Shown here: positions 7,292 through 16,181 of the stretch, one piece after another
How the letters are laid out: each line of letters starts with the position of its first letter
Position numbering within the stretch: position 1 is the stretch's first letter
Assembly: GCF_023746555.1 (NCBI RefSeq)
Contig: NZ_CP098755.1
Location: 2,801,001 to 2,865,000 of the forward strand
DNA: 64,000 nt
Direction of reading: 5' to 3'
Source of the DNA: Brevibacillus ruminantium
GTDB lineage: Bacteria > Bacillota > Bacilli > Brevibacillales > Brevibacillaceae
Made by a program: the position numbers and the translations under genes
Notes under the pieces: generated by a model
Seen by the model: the letters and a program-made list of their open reading frames with translations, nothing else
Told to the model about the DNA's origin: nothing
Databases searched by the model: none

Positions 7292-8752
7292 CTAAGACCG
7301 TTCGGATGTCTCTTCCAAATATTTTGCTCTTGCTCCATTCAGCAGCTGCATCAATACCATAATATCTTCCTCTGTTGTATCGTAGTTCGTTATACAAGCC
7401 CGCAGCACTGGAGCCTTGTTTATTTCGTATACGGAAATCCATGCCTGCCCTGAACGTAAAATCTCTTGACATATAAATGATGCGAAATTCGATTGGCTCT
7501 TTGATTGAATATGGGAATCCGTAAAGCATACGACAGGCAATACGGTATCATTGACAACCTTCCAGTTAGAGCAAGCAAGCTCCCGGCGCAACCGATTGCC
7601 CATCTCTGTTTGGTGCTGCACCATGCTGCGATAGCCTTCCCAACCAGCTGTCACAAGCGATACATATACTTTCAAACCGATAAACCTTCGCGACCATTGA
7701 ATGGAATGGGTGAACGGATCAATAACATCCAGATCAGCCCCTTCTTTCGGCATATAATCTGCCGTGATGCTGAATGTTTTATGTAAGATGTCCTTATGCC
7801 GTGTGATATAAATTCCCGCTCCCATCGGGACAGACATCCACTTATGCGCGTCGAAGGTAATGGAGTCAGCTCGGTCAATACCACGAAGTAGATCCCGCAG
7901 TTCAGGTGCAAACACGGAGGCTCCACCGTACGCTGCATCCACATGCAGCCACAGTTGCTCACGTTCAGCCAGATTTGCCATTTCGTTAATGGGATCAATC
8001 GCTCCGGCACCGGTCGTTCCCCCCGTCGAAATGATGAGAAAAGGAGTGTATCCAGCAGCGCGATCCACTTGAATTTGATGATGAAGCGCGTGAACATCCA
8101 TTTGCATTTCAGAGCCCGTCGTAATAATACGAAGGGAATCTGTACCCAGTCCGCAGGAACGCGCTGCCTTTACCAGGGAATGGTGGCTCTCAGCAGAGGC
8201 ATACATAACGGGCTGCGTGGGGAGCGACCTCAGCCCCTCTTTGGCATAAGATGGAAAACAATGAACGAGTGCGGTCAGTACGGCCGTCAGATTTGCTTCC
8301 GCTCCCCCCGTTGTAAATGTTCCATCTGCTGCCTCTACTGAATAACCGAATTTTGCAGCTATCTCTTTCAATACATAGTTCTCCATTTCGACCGCTACAG
8401 GCGCATGGCTCCAGGCTGCAAGCTGCGGATTGAATGCTGCAGTAATCGTGTCCGCCATAATTCCCATGAAGTTGGGCCGCGGATTATACAGGCCGAAATA
8501 TCGCGGGTGTGGCGTATGCACCTGGTATTGCCTTAATCCCTCCAGGATATGATCAATCGCCTCACGCACGCTGACGGGATGCTCAAAAGATAATCTACGT
8601 GCGTGTTCTGCAACCGAATCCACACTAAGTTCAGGTGAGACACGCTCCCCGCGTATTTGCGTCATATAGTCATTGATTTCTTCCAACAGATAGGTTCCAA
8701 TGTCCATGCGTTCATCCGTATCAAGATTAAAAATTGAATGATGCTTCATCAT
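7292..8752 (-). CDS. PLP-dependent group II decarboxylase (aromatic amino acid/DABA decarboxylase-like)
   Basis: A 486-residue pyridoxal-phosphate enzyme of the group II decarboxylase family, which removes the carboxyl group from amino acids such as aromatic residues, diaminobutyrate or glutamate. The PLP lysine lies in TFDAHKWMSVP (K304). HVDAAYGG (D272) holds the pyridine-nitrogen Asp, SAESHHSLVKAA has the ring-stacking His (about H190), and FTTGGAEANL binds the phosphate. The N-terminal HPRYFGLYNPRPNFMGIMAD motif is typical of aromatic L-amino-acid and diaminobutyrate decarboxylases. Full length. The substrate cannot be read from the sequence; it is monocistronic, with AAGGGGGA upstream of ATG. 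Confidence 0.88.
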   Translation of the reverse strand: MMKHHSIFNLDTDERMDIGTYLLEEINDYMTQIRGERVSPELSVDSVAEHARRLSFEHPVSVREAIDHILEGLRQYQVHTPHPRYFGLYNPRPNFMGIMADTITAAFNPQLAAWSHAPVAVEMENYVLKEIAAKFGYSVEAADGTFTTGGAEANLTAVLTALVHCFPSYAKEGLRSLPTQPVMYASAESHHSLVKAARSCGLGTDSLRIITTGSEMQMDVHALHHQIQVDRAAGYTPFLIISTGGTTGAGAIDPINEMANLAEREQLWLHVDAAYGGASVFAPELRDLLRGIDRADSITFDAHKWMSVPMGAGIYITRHKDILHKTFSITADYMPKEGADLDVIDPFTHSIQWSRRFIGLKVYVSLVTAGWEGYRSMVQHQTEMGNRLRRELACSNWKVVNDTVLPVVCFTDSHIQSKSQSNFASFICQEILRSGQAWISVYEINKAPVLRACITNYDTTEEDIMVLMQLLNGARAKYLEETSERS

Positions 8753-9026
8753 GTGGAAAATGCATCCCCCTTCATCTTGTGAAATTCCATTGCTGATTCA
8801 CATTATACAATCGCAGAACTCGGGTGTACGCATTTTCGAATGAAACCGCAATATTACGAAACAATCTCTTTCCACTCGTGCGGCTTTGGCGGTGCCGCCA
8901 GTGACGGTAGTCGAAACAAACAATCCACCATAAAGAGTGCGTGAAAAGAAGGCTATTTCGGACGAGTCCAATGTAATTCATATGTTTGCCTCTGGTTCAC
9001 CGACGCTGGTACTACCCACTAAAAAG
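8753..9026. other. Intergenic stretch without a convincing gene
   Basis: Together with the terminator that follows, this forms a gap of about 400 bases. The only open stretch (minus strand, about 8772-8981) has no ribosome site and no protein-like composition. Nothing else was seen. Confidence 0.5.
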
Positions 9027-9072
9027 AAAAACCGTCATGAGCGGGGACTCCCCCCGTAACGTGACGGTTTTT
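9027..9072 (-). terminator. Strong, near-symmetrical terminator after the SDR gene
   Basis: Long stem: AACCGTCA...GCGGGG pairs with CCCCGT...TGACGGTT. A-rich sequence on one side and T-rich on the other mean it can work in both directions. It is the natural terminator of the minus-strand SDR gene. Confidence 0.8.
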
Positions 9073-9154
9073 CCTGTAAGGTTCGGATAAGCTTTAGACA
9101 AAAAGTGAAAACAGCTTCCCCAATAAAGCATGGAAGCTGTTTCTTTTCATGCAT

Positions 9155-9904
9155 TTAAAGCGCAGTCCATCCGCCATCGATTACTAATTCAGCGCCTGTC
9201 ATAAAACGCGATTCATCAGATGCGAGGAAAATCGCGCCATATGCGATATCTTCAGGTTCGCCGAAGTAAGGAAGCTGGGTGTACGTTTTATAGTAAGGGA
9301 TCGCTCCCTCCTCCATTGATGGTGCTGTCATTGGCGTTACCACGATACCGGGGTGCAAAGAATTGACGCGAATTTTATCTTTTCCGTACTCAACAGCAGC
9401 CGATTTGGACAGCACGCGCAGTGCGCCTTTGGCAGCCGTATACGGGCTTGTACCGGCCATGCCGACAATGCCGCCGATCGAGGAGATGTTGATGATCGAG
9501 CCTCCGCCTGCTTTTTGCATCTCAGGAATGACATATTTCATCCCGATCACGCAGCCATTTAGGTTAATGTCCATGATCTTATTCCATTCATTCATGTCCA
9601 TATTTGCGATGGTTTTTGGCGAAGCGACACCTGCGTTGTTTACCAGGACATCAACTTTACCGTAGCGATTGACCGCTTCCGCAATTACAGCTTTCCATTC
9701 TTCTTCAGACGTTACGTTATGCTTCATCGCAAAGGCATCGCCGCCATTTTCTTTAATATCCTGTACGACTTGGTTCAGTGCTTGTACCTGAATATCTGTT
9801 GCAATAACCTTTGCTCCTTCCTGCGCAAAAAGTTTTGCTTCGGCCGCACCCATTCCCATTGCCGCTCCAGTGATAATAGCCACTTTTCCATTCAAACGAC
9901 CCAT
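9155..9904 (-). CDS. Short-chain dehydrogenase/reductase
   Basis: 249 residues from ATG at 9904, placed after AAAGGATGAGG; a longer in-frame start would add an unrelated N-terminus. Classical SDR features: the Rossmann TGxxxGxG motif as TGAAMGMGAA (about residues 12-21), NNAG in VLVNNAGVASP, the catalytic Ser in IINISSIGG, YxxxK in YTAAKGAL, and the C-terminal ASDESRFMTGAELVIDGG. Asp at the end of beta-2 (VIATDIQ) suggests a preference for NAD(H). The best family resemblance is to 3-alpha(or 20-beta)-hydroxysteroid dehydrogenase-like enzymes, but the substrate is unknown. It is divergent from a TetR regulator that likely controls it. Confidence 0.9.
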   Translation of the reverse strand: MGRLNGKVAIITGAAMGMGAAEAKLFAQEGAKVIATDIQVQALNQVVQDIKENGGDAFAMKHNVTSEEEWKAVIAEAVNRYGKVDVLVNNAGVASPKTIANMDMNEWNKIMDINLNGCVIGMKYVIPEMQKAGGGSIINISSIGGIVGMAGTSPYTAAKGALRVLSKSAAVEYGKDKIRVNSLHPGIVVTPMTAPSMEEGAIPYYKTYTQLPYFGEPEDIAYGAIFLASDESRFMTGAELVIDGGWTAL

Positions 9905-10013
9905 GATTTCCTCATCCTTTCCAAATAAATATTCTTTCGTTACGATCAGCATTTCCAAACAGAAACCACCGCCACTTTGCGATTTTGAGGTACGGCGAGT
10001 TTCCACTCTAAGA

Positions 10014-10110
10014 ATGGTAAGCGCTTACCATTACGATATCGTATTGAAATAAACATATTGTTGTTTTATCAACACAGTGTTGTTAATTTCATTATAACAA
10101 GCGGTATAAT
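10014..10110 (+). promoter_or_regulatory. Divergent SDR/TetR control region with three palindromes
   Basis: Three perfect palindromes lie between the divergent genes: ATGGTAAGCGCTTACCAT (10014-10031), TACGATATCGTA (10032-10043, directly adjoining the first) and CAACACAGTGTTG (10070-10082). The tetR promoter is probably TTGTTA (10080-10085), 19 bases, TATAAT (10105-10110), so the third palindrome touches its -35 box. This is a typical two-way control region for a TetR repressor. Confidence 0.65.
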
Positions 10111-10205
10111 AAGAGCAATGAACATAAACCATTGATACGTCGCTTACTCGACAAATCATTATGTAATGTTGTAAAAAGGAAAAAAGTAATACAAGGAGCA
10201 GCAAA

Positions 10206-10817
10206 ATGTCGAAAAAACAAAAAGTGGACCCCCGTGTGCTTAGATCGCGTCAATTGTTACGAGACGCGCTTGTCGAATTAATTCATGAGCAAGGATATGA
10301 GAAGATTACCGTTCAAGATATTACGAACCGGGCAACTCTTAATCGAGCCACGTTTTACCTGCATTATCGCGACAAGCTCGACCTGCTCTGCCAAAGCTCC
10401 GATGAAATCCTGCAGGACTTAAAGGAGAGTATTACAGCGTCTTTTGGTGGGAAATCTGATTTTAATTTTCAAAGCGATCAACCACATCAAAATTTTATAC
10501 ATCTGTTTGAACAAATCTCGCTAAATGCGAAATTGTACAAGGTTTTTTTAACGGAAAAAAACATGCCGCACTTCACTTCTCGTATGATGGAAGTTCTCAT
10601 CACTTTTATTTCGGGCGGAATAAACGAAATGCAGCCGGATGACCAACTGCTTACTGTGCCAAGGGAAATCGCTGTGAGATACTACGCTGCAGCATTTCTC
10701 GGGGTGATTGTGTGGTGGTTGGAAAAGGACATGCCGTACACACCGAAATATATGGCTACCCAATTGATGCGCCTTGCCATCAAAGGACCGTACATTCATG
10801 ACCCGTTTGTGCATTGA
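10206..10817 (+). CDS. TetR/AcrR-family transcriptional regulator
   Basis: 203 residues. The N-terminal HTH (SRQLLRDALVELIHEQGYEKI, then ITNRATLNRATFYLHYRDK) is a textbook TetR DNA-binding domain. The C-terminal ligand domain (about 75-195) contains the AVRYYAAAFLGVIVWWLEKDMPYTP pattern common in the TetR_C_39-like branch. ATG follows ACAAGGAGCAGCAAA. It is transcribed away from the SDR gene, with palindromic operator candidates between them. The ligand is unknown. Confidence 0.92.
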   Translation: MSKKQKVDPRVLRSRQLLRDALVELIHEQGYEKITVQDITNRATLNRATFYLHYRDKLDLLCQSSDEILQDLKESITASFGGKSDFNFQSDQPHQNFIHLFEQISLNAKLYKVFLTEKNMPHFTSRMMEVLITFISGGINEMQPDDQLLTVPREIAVRYYAAAFLGVIVWWLEKDMPYTPKYMATQLMRLAIKGPYIHDPFVH

Positions 10818-10837
10818 CAGATGGGTGTAGAGACAAT

Positions 10838-10874
10838 GAAACCTCGCTGACTCAACGAGGTTTCGTCTCTTTTT
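10838..10874 (+). terminator. Intrinsic terminator of the tetR gene
   Basis: Stem GAAACCTCG / CGAGGTTTC, extended by outer AGAGAC...GTCTCT pairing, followed by a run of six T. Confidence 0.85.
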
Positions 10875-10978
10875 TCATTTGTTCTGGTAAAGGGTTGATT
10901 TATGAAATTATTCGGTAATTTTTAAAGCGTATTAAATAGTTGTATAATGAAAGCATGTTTTGAAAAGGGGAAATTACC

Positions 10979-11329
10979 ATGCCATTTTTGAGGTTTAAAG
11001 GCTTTGAAAAAAGTGTGATCGAGGACGTATCTCCATTTATTATAGAAGAATTTTCCAACCTCATCAGCATCCCGAGGGAGATTGTAAAAATAGAACTTCT
11101 TCATGTTGAGCAAGTAACAAACTCTCCATTATCCGTGGAGATTATGATGTTTCCAAGAGAACAAAAAAAACATGACGCACTCGCTTCCATGATCTATAAA
11201 AAATTAAGTGAATATGGCTATCATCCTCATATCTTTTTTGTCATACTATCCCCTTCTCTGTACTATAAAGAAGGCAAACCATTGAATGAAATCCCTGAAA
11301 ATAATCAAGTAAGTGAGTGGAGTTTCTAA
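10979..11329 (+). CDS. DUF1904 family protein
   Basis: 116 residues beginning MPFLRFKGFEKSVIEDVSPF and containing IPREIVKIELLHVE. This resembles DUF1904, a tautomerase-like small fold with an N-terminal Pro after Met. The remaining motif VEIMMFPREQKKHDALASMI and a conserved C-terminal strand also fit. Function unknown. It is preceded by TATAAT (10943-10948) and the ribosome site AAAAGGGGAAATTACC. A terminator follows immediately, so it is monocistronic. Confidence 0.75.
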   Translation: MPFLRFKGFEKSVIEDVSPFIIEEFSNLISIPREIVKIELLHVEQVTNSPLSVEIMMFPREQKKHDALASMIYKKLSEYGYHPHIFFVILSPSLYYKEGKPLNEIPENNQVSEWSF

Positions 11330-11336
11330 CGAAACG

Positions 11337-11376
11337 GCAAAACCACCACGCTGACATGCTCAGGTGGTGGTTTTGC
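11337..11376. terminator. Bidirectional terminator between convergent genes
   Basis: Stem GCAAAACCACCAC (11338-11350) / GGTGGTGGTTTTGC (11363-11376), with T-rich exits on both strands. It separates the DUF1904 gene from the convergent YczE-like gene. Confidence 0.8.
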
Positions 11377-11382
11377 TGAAGT

Positions 11383-12036
11383 CTACTTAATCAACTGTGC
11401 CTCTGCTGTTTTTCCAAAAGGTTTTGCCATCATTCGCTCCCACATCGGGATAAACTGTTTGATCAACGGCCCTACTGTCAGTGCCGTCACCAGTGTTCCC
11501 ACCGAAACCGGACCTCCGAGCAAAAAGCCAACCAACATCACCGCGCACTCAATCCCAATCCTTACTTTGCCGATGCCCCATCCCAGCCGTTCATGCAAAG
11601 CCAGCATGAAGCTGTCACGCGGTCCCGCCCCTAATCGCGGCGAGATATACATTCCCGTACCGAACGTATAGATCAGCAGACCGGCACTGAACAAGACGAT
11701 TCGTTCTATTTCAGTCTCACCGGAGGGAATCCAGTTCAGCCACATGAATAGATCGAGGAACAGCCCAAAGAAAAACATGTTCAAAAACATGCCCACGGTT
11801 GGCTTGATCCTGCCGATTACATAAGAGGCGAGGATAATGATAGCCCCCACGATTTGTGACCACATACCGATGGTCAGTCCAAACGTTTTCTGTAATCCAA
11901 TATGCAGGGTGTCCCACGGAGCAACGCCTAAATTAGCTTCAACCATCATTCCGATCCCAAAAGACATAACGGCTAAACCCAGCATAAAAACGCCGTATCG
12001 AATCGTAAGCGGATGAAGCAGGAACTTCCTTCCCAT
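11383..12036 (-). CDS. YczE/YyaS/YitT-family integral membrane protein
   Basis: 217 residues with five or six membrane helices. It carries two family repeats: GIGMMVEANLGVAPWDTLHI in the first half and GTGMYISPRLGAGPRDSFML in the second, a hallmark of the YczE/YyaS/YitT group. The biochemical function is unknown. In Bacillus subtilis, YczE is needed for surfactin production and lies next to the srf operon. Here the gene sits downstream of a peptide antibiotic cluster in the same direction, but a hairpin and about 500 bases separate them, so membership is unproven. Confidence 0.8.
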   Translation of the reverse strand: MGRKFLLHPLTIRYGVFMLGLAVMSFGIGMMVEANLGVAPWDTLHIGLQKTFGLTIGMWSQIVGAIIILASYVIGRIKPTVGMFLNMFFFGLFLDLFMWLNWIPSGETEIERIVLFSAGLLIYTFGTGMYISPRLGAGPRDSFMLALHERLGWGIGKVRIGIECAVMLVGFLLGGPVSVGTLVTALTVGPLIKQFIPMWERMMAKPFGKTAEAQLIK

Positions 12037-12457
12037 ACCTTTGATCCCCCTTTTGGGGGTAACTGCCTACCCCCTATTTCTGTTGCCCTTCTCAGGACAC
12101 AGATGGGGGTGACTGGGCGAATATTGCCCGCTCTCCAAAATCGTCAACCAGCAATCCCTGCATGTTCACAGCGCTCACCTTCTCTCCTGCCGATTGAATC
12201 GTTCGTTTTTTTCATGAACCACCATCAAGGGGGAAATGGCGTCATGTTTGTATCAATTGAAAGATATGTCAAAGCATCAACATCTTCACAGTTAAGTACC
12301 CCTATAACAAAACATCTTATCAAAGAGTTTGAAATAGAGAAACTGTTTATGAATGATCTATTTTTACCACTCATATGATGTTTTTGCCTTATTAAGCCTT
12401 GAAAAACCGCCAAGTGTCTGGAATACCCATGAGGGGAAGGGTGATAAATGAAAATAT
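12037..12457. other. Intergenic region with GC-rich inverted repeats and a doubtful small ORF
   Basis: Just upstream of the YczE-like gene, CCCCCTTTTGGGGG and nearby TACCCCC/GGGGGT segments could form stems in its leader. On the plus strand, ATG at 12244 after AAGGGGGAA opens a 44-residue frame (to 12378) with no recognisable features, so it is not called as a gene. Nothing else was seen. Confidence 0.4.
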
Positions 12458-12497
12458 CCTCTACCACACGCCCTCTTTTGCGGGCATGTGATAGAGG
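12458..12497 (-). terminator. Hairpin ending the TOMM cluster
   Basis: Stem CCTCTACCACACGCCC (12458-12473) / GGGCATGTGATAGAGG (12482-12497), about 57 bases after the dehydrogenase stop. The T-tract on the minus strand (ATATTTTCATTT) is weak, so termination may be incomplete. Confidence 0.6.
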
Positions 12498-12553
12498 CAT
12501 AGATACATGAAGAAGCTTTCGCTATGGCACATCGTGTCTGCCTCTACTCCCCC

Positions 12554-14215
12554 CTATCCACGCAAGCTGCCCTCCAGCTTGGGGCGATGGCGATAGGGAC
12601 CAGTTGGAATCTGGATCAGACAGGTTTTTCCTTGGGAAGCTATTTGATACAGCTCGTCACAAGAGCTCACATCAAATCCAAGGAGCGGGTGGCCGCCCAT
12701 CCCGCTGGCTGAAGCTGCCAGCAATAAACGCTGAACGAGCATCCCAGCTTCCATCTGTTGAATGCGGTACCCTCTGTATCCCAGAACCGTCTTGAGATGA
12801 TCTCGATCCCCGCCCACATGGAAACAAAGCGGTACCTGAAACAGATTTACGTTGTCCAAGGCCATTCCTTCCTGTAGCCAGAGCCGATGATCGCCGGGGC
12901 GCAACTGCCGGAGTGCATGCGCAGTGCTGTCATATCGGTATGCTCCATCTGGAACCCCCTCCACCTGATAAAAACAGCCGTACAGAGAAACACGAGCAGA
13001 CTCCTCCTCTTCTCCATCCAGATCATTGGTGTAGCGGAAGGACGCTGTCGCTTCATGCAGTAGTGCGGCGAGTTGCTCTAGGCCCACCTTCTCCAAAACG
13101 AAATCCCTCTCTGGTGAAAATCGCTTTTGGCTGGCCACCGCCAGATCCACGGGTGGCCGTTGTCCTCGAGGAAGTGTGATGGTTGCTCCTTCGTCATGCC
13201 AATTTCGGTTTGAACCGATCCGGTTCTGAATGACACCGGAAATTTCAGCTGAGTTCTTCGTGTCCAGTGAGTCAAATGTATGCGTTGTATCCCGTGTATC
13301 CTGTGTATCCATCGACTCCATCATGGAAGCTTCGTTCATCTTGATCAGCATCGGAAACGGCAACACCCGCTGCGAGCGAACGTAATGCTCATGCTGAACG
13401 GCTGTCAGCTCCCGGCATAATTCTGTGGCAGATATGCTCCCGCCGCTTCCGCCTCTGCTTGGTTTGGTGAACCATTCGCTTATCGGTGATAGCGACAGCG
13501 GAATGACCGCATAGACACTCTCTTCTTGTTCAGACAGTCCCAGCAAATGGTTGACAGCCCGGTCCAAAAACTGGAAGCGCACTCCGGCTTCAAAGCCAAA
13601 GCGTTTCGCTGCTTCCAGCAATTGCCCAATCATCACACCCGTATCCAATCCCTGCAGGCGATAAGCAAAATTATTGTATTTGTAAAAATTTTTCCAATAC
13701 ATACTGGATACAAAAGCCGCTCCAAAACAGGCAGAAATGTCACAGCGATCGCCCAGTGCACGTGCCAAATAGGAGTCGAAGTTGCCACTTCGCAGCCGTA
13801 CCAAACGGTGATGAGCCACATCATAATGGTAAATACCGGACGGAGCATCCTCCATTTTTAGATATACGTATAACTCATAAGGATACATGGCACCGCCAGA
13901 GGGGATAAACCGCCGACACGACTGCAGTGGTCCGAACCAATGCTCCTCCGCAACTTCGTCTTCCAGGTACGTCTGGCTCAATTGGGTGAGGCCGCATACA
14001 TACCAGAGAAAATGACCAAATTCCCGCAGGTCAGGCTTGGTCGGGGAGGTTCGCCCTTCAAGTGTGAGTGGGACCTCCGGACATAGCGGAATGGCTGGCA
14101 AACGGCGGTAGAGCTTGTAGGGATGCGGAGCGTCTTCCCAATCCACCTCAAAGTCCACTGGTTTGGCTTTGTCGGTGTCAAAATGCAAGTCGTATAAAAA
14201 GGCGTCCAGACTCAT
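12554..14215 (-). CDS. TOMM SagB-type FMN-dependent azoline dehydrogenase, two-domain
   Basis: 553 residues. It oxidises thiazoline/oxazoline rings made by the cyclodehydratase to thiazoles/oxazoles, using FMN. The N-terminal half (about 60-260) is a complete SagB/ThcOx nitroreductase-like domain: SCRRFIPSGGAMYPYELYVY (FMN contact region), GIYHYDVAHHRLVRL, a long dimer helix, and GLDTGVMIGQLLEAAKRFGF. The C-terminal half (about 385-545) repeats the fold (SLYGCFYQVEGVPDGAYRYD, QMEAGMLVQRLLLAASASGMGG) in more degenerate form. A low-complexity linker with MESMDTQDTRDTTHTFDSLD separates them. GGGAGGAAG precedes ATG, 22 bases after the YcaO stop. Last gene of the cluster. Confidence 0.92.
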   Translation of the reverse strand: MSLDAFLYDLHFDTDKAKPVDFEVDWEDAPHPYKLYRRLPAIPLCPEVPLTLEGRTSPTKPDLREFGHFLWYVCGLTQLSQTYLEDEVAEEHWFGPLQSCRRFIPSGGAMYPYELYVYLKMEDAPSGIYHYDVAHHRLVRLRSGNFDSYLARALGDRCDISACFGAAFVSSMYWKNFYKYNNFAYRLQGLDTGVMIGQLLEAAKRFGFEAGVRFQFLDRAVNHLLGLSEQEESVYAVIPLSLSPISEWFTKPSRGGSGGSISATELCRELTAVQHEHYVRSQRVLPFPMLIKMNEASMMESMDTQDTRDTTHTFDSLDTKNSAEISGVIQNRIGSNRNWHDEGATITLPRGQRPPVDLAVASQKRFSPERDFVLEKVGLEQLAALLHEATASFRYTNDLDGEEEESARVSLYGCFYQVEGVPDGAYRYDSTAHALRQLRPGDHRLWLQEGMALDNVNLFQVPLCFHVGGDRDHLKTVLGYRGYRIQQMEAGMLVQRLLLAASASGMGGHPLLGFDVSSCDELYQIASQGKTCLIQIPTGPYRHRPKLEGSLRG

Positions 14216-14237
14216 CCTTCTTCCTCCCGGAAACAGC

Positions 14238-16181
14238 TTATGGAAACGGATGCGGATAGGGATTTAGCTCTTCGGGTGTGAGCGGCCTTTTGACATAGCC
14301 CAATTCTGCTGGTACTCGCAATACCCGGTCCAGCCCCGTCAAGCGGGTAAAGTGATGGCCAAATGTCATCGGCAGCGTTCCCGGAATCAGCACTTTCACA
14401 CAATGCAGTCCATTTCGCAGAATTTCAGGTGTAGTCTGGTCCACGACAATCACATCCATATTTAGCCTGCGAAACGACTGGAGAATGTCCTGTAAATCAT
14501 CGGTCAAGTCTTCATGCTTCGCCCTCTTCTGGAATGCCTCTTCGAATGTCTGTAGCGGACGATTTTCATCCAGCAGAAAATGCAGACGTTCCTCCGCTTC
14601 CGGCAAGGCGTACACCATGGAATGATCCTCCATCTTTTGCAGCAGAGACGGATTGCCCAGCATACTGACATACTTTTCCCGGTTTGTCTCAAATTTTTCA
14701 TTCAGCGTCAGCATCATGGTCGCTACCTCGTGCAAAGAGCTCTTTACCGCCCGTACGGGATCTGGATGAGCGCCGCCTGCACAGATCAGGTTCATGCCTT
14801 CCTGTCTCCTGCTTTTCGCCAAGGTCCAGATGCTGGGAATTCCGTTTTCCATCGTCGCGTTAAACAGATAGACATCAAAATCCGCCACGGCCCGTATTCG
14901 TTCGAGCATTAAGTTCAATTCTTGATCATTGGCGGAAGCGGGATCTAGACGCGGCAGACGCATATTTGCATACCAGGTCATCAGGAACGAGTCACGCTCC
15001 ACTACTTCCAAGATTCCATAAAAAATCGCTTCTTCCAAGCTTCCACCCAACGCGCAGCCGTTCGAGGTTTCAAAGACGATCCCCTCACCGTCACCCAGGT
15101 TGTAATAAGCGATCATTTGGGGAACCAACAGGGGGCGCTCTTGCAAAAAGGAATAACCCCATACCCAATTCATCGGTCTGTCGGGATCAAATCTTTGGAA
15201 AGGAAAGCCGGGTTTTTCGTATTGTTCCTGCGTGTGCACCCCTACCGTCAGCGGATTTAGTGCGTGATCTGCCAGTTTGCGATAGCTGTCGTGGACCACG
15301 GTTCGCTTGCTGCGTGGAGTGAGGCCGCAATACCGCTCCAAGCCCTCCAATATGGCGGTGCATTCGCTGACTTCGTAGGAATGTGTCCGTCCGGCTGTAG
15401 ACTCGTCTCCCGAAAATAAGGGCAGATTCACACTAACATCGGCAAAGGGGGATACGAGGTCTCGCAATTTTCCATTCAAAAAGCCTGTCCGGTAATCCAG
15501 ATAGTCCTTTTTCAACACGTTTTTCAATTCATCCATCGAACGGCAGCGGTAACTGTCGGCACTGATCTTGGGACGCGGCTGAAGCGTGATCCGGGCCGCC
15601 AAAGCCGAATCATCGGGTACATGACCGCAGAAGGCGCATGCAGGGTCAGGAAGAATAAAATGACGTGAGCTTTGTAGCGTTTTCAGGTTGATCAAAAACA
15701 CATTTGATTCCAAGCAGACCTCCGCACCGGTCACGATTCGCTGCGCTTCGGCTGCGACCAGATACGCCACATGCAAAAGTCCGTTGTGAGATGCCCATGC
15801 GTCCTGGGATGGTCCCCCTTGTTCGCGCAGTATCATGTAAAGCTCTGACAACTCTTTGCGGTCATTTGACGCCATCAGCTTTCTAAGGTCCGCGCACCGG
15901 GAACAACCGGGAATACCAGGACGAACTAAAGGCCCCACTACCCCTTCTCCAAATGACACGAATCCACGCAGCCAAGGAATCCCGGCAGGTTGAAACACCT
16001 CTTCCGCCTCCTGATGAACAGCGGGGTTCCAGGCATCATGGAGCACCAGAGCCAAATCCACGGCATGGGATACGTTTGTTTTTACATCCGGTTGCCGAAC
16101 AATCTGAAATTGCCCATGCAGTTCTTTGCATACCAGATCAGCCAGCAGTCCTTCTCCAATCACCAAAAAGACCGCGCTCAC
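14238..16181 (-). CDS. TOMM YcaO cyclodehydratase with fused N-terminal ThiF-like segment
   Basis: 647 residues from GTG at 16181. The YcaO domain uses ATP to cyclise Cys, Ser and Thr of the precursor into azolines. The N-terminal 200 residues form a ThiF/E1-like partner domain with two CxxC pairs (C93/C96 in GCSRCADL and C182/C185 in CAFCGH), the expected structural zinc site. The YcaO ATP/Mg region includes SYEVSECTAILEGLERYCG (about 268-286) and FYGILEVVERDSF. The protein ends NPYPHPFP, the Pro-rich C-terminus (PxPxP) diagnostic of azoline-forming YcaO enzymes. GTGA overlap with the upstream docking gene and the ribosome site GAGGAGGAA indicate coupled expression. Confidence 0.95.
   Translation of the reverse strand: MSAVFLVIGEGLLADLVCKELHGQFQIVRQPDVKTNVSHAVDLALVLHDAWNPAVHQEAEEVFQPAGIPWLRGFVSFGEGVVGPLVRPGIPGCSRCADLRKLMASNDRKELSELYMILREQGGPSQDAWASHNGLLHVAYLVAAEAQRIVTGAEVCLESNVFLINLKTLQSSRHFILPDPACAFCGHVPDDSALAARITLQPRPKISADSYRCRSMDELKNVLKKDYLDYRTGFLNGKLRDLVSPFADVSVNLPLFSGDESTAGRTHSYEVSECTAILEGLERYCGLTPRSKRTVVHDSYRKLADHALNPLTVGVHTQEQYEKPGFPFQRFDPDRPMNWVWGYSFLQERPLLVPQMIAYYNLGDGEGIVFETSNGCALGGSLEEAIFYGILEVVERDSFLMTWYANMRLPRLDPASANDQELNLMLERIRAVADFDVYLFNATMENGIPSIWTLAKSRRQEGMNLICAGGAHPDPVRAVKSSLHEVATMMLTLNEKFETNREKYVSMLGNPSLLQKMEDHSMVYALPEAEERLHFLLDENRPLQTFEEAFQKRAKHEDLTDDLQDILQSFRRLNMDVIVVDQTTPEILRNGLHCVKVLIPGTLPMTFGHHFTRLTGLDRVLRVPAELGYVKRPLTPEELNPYPHPFP

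Noticed and set aside
12013..12378. Plus-strand frame including a possible 44-residue peptide starting at 12244
   Set aside because: Has a passable ribosome site for the short form but no conserved features; kept only as a note.
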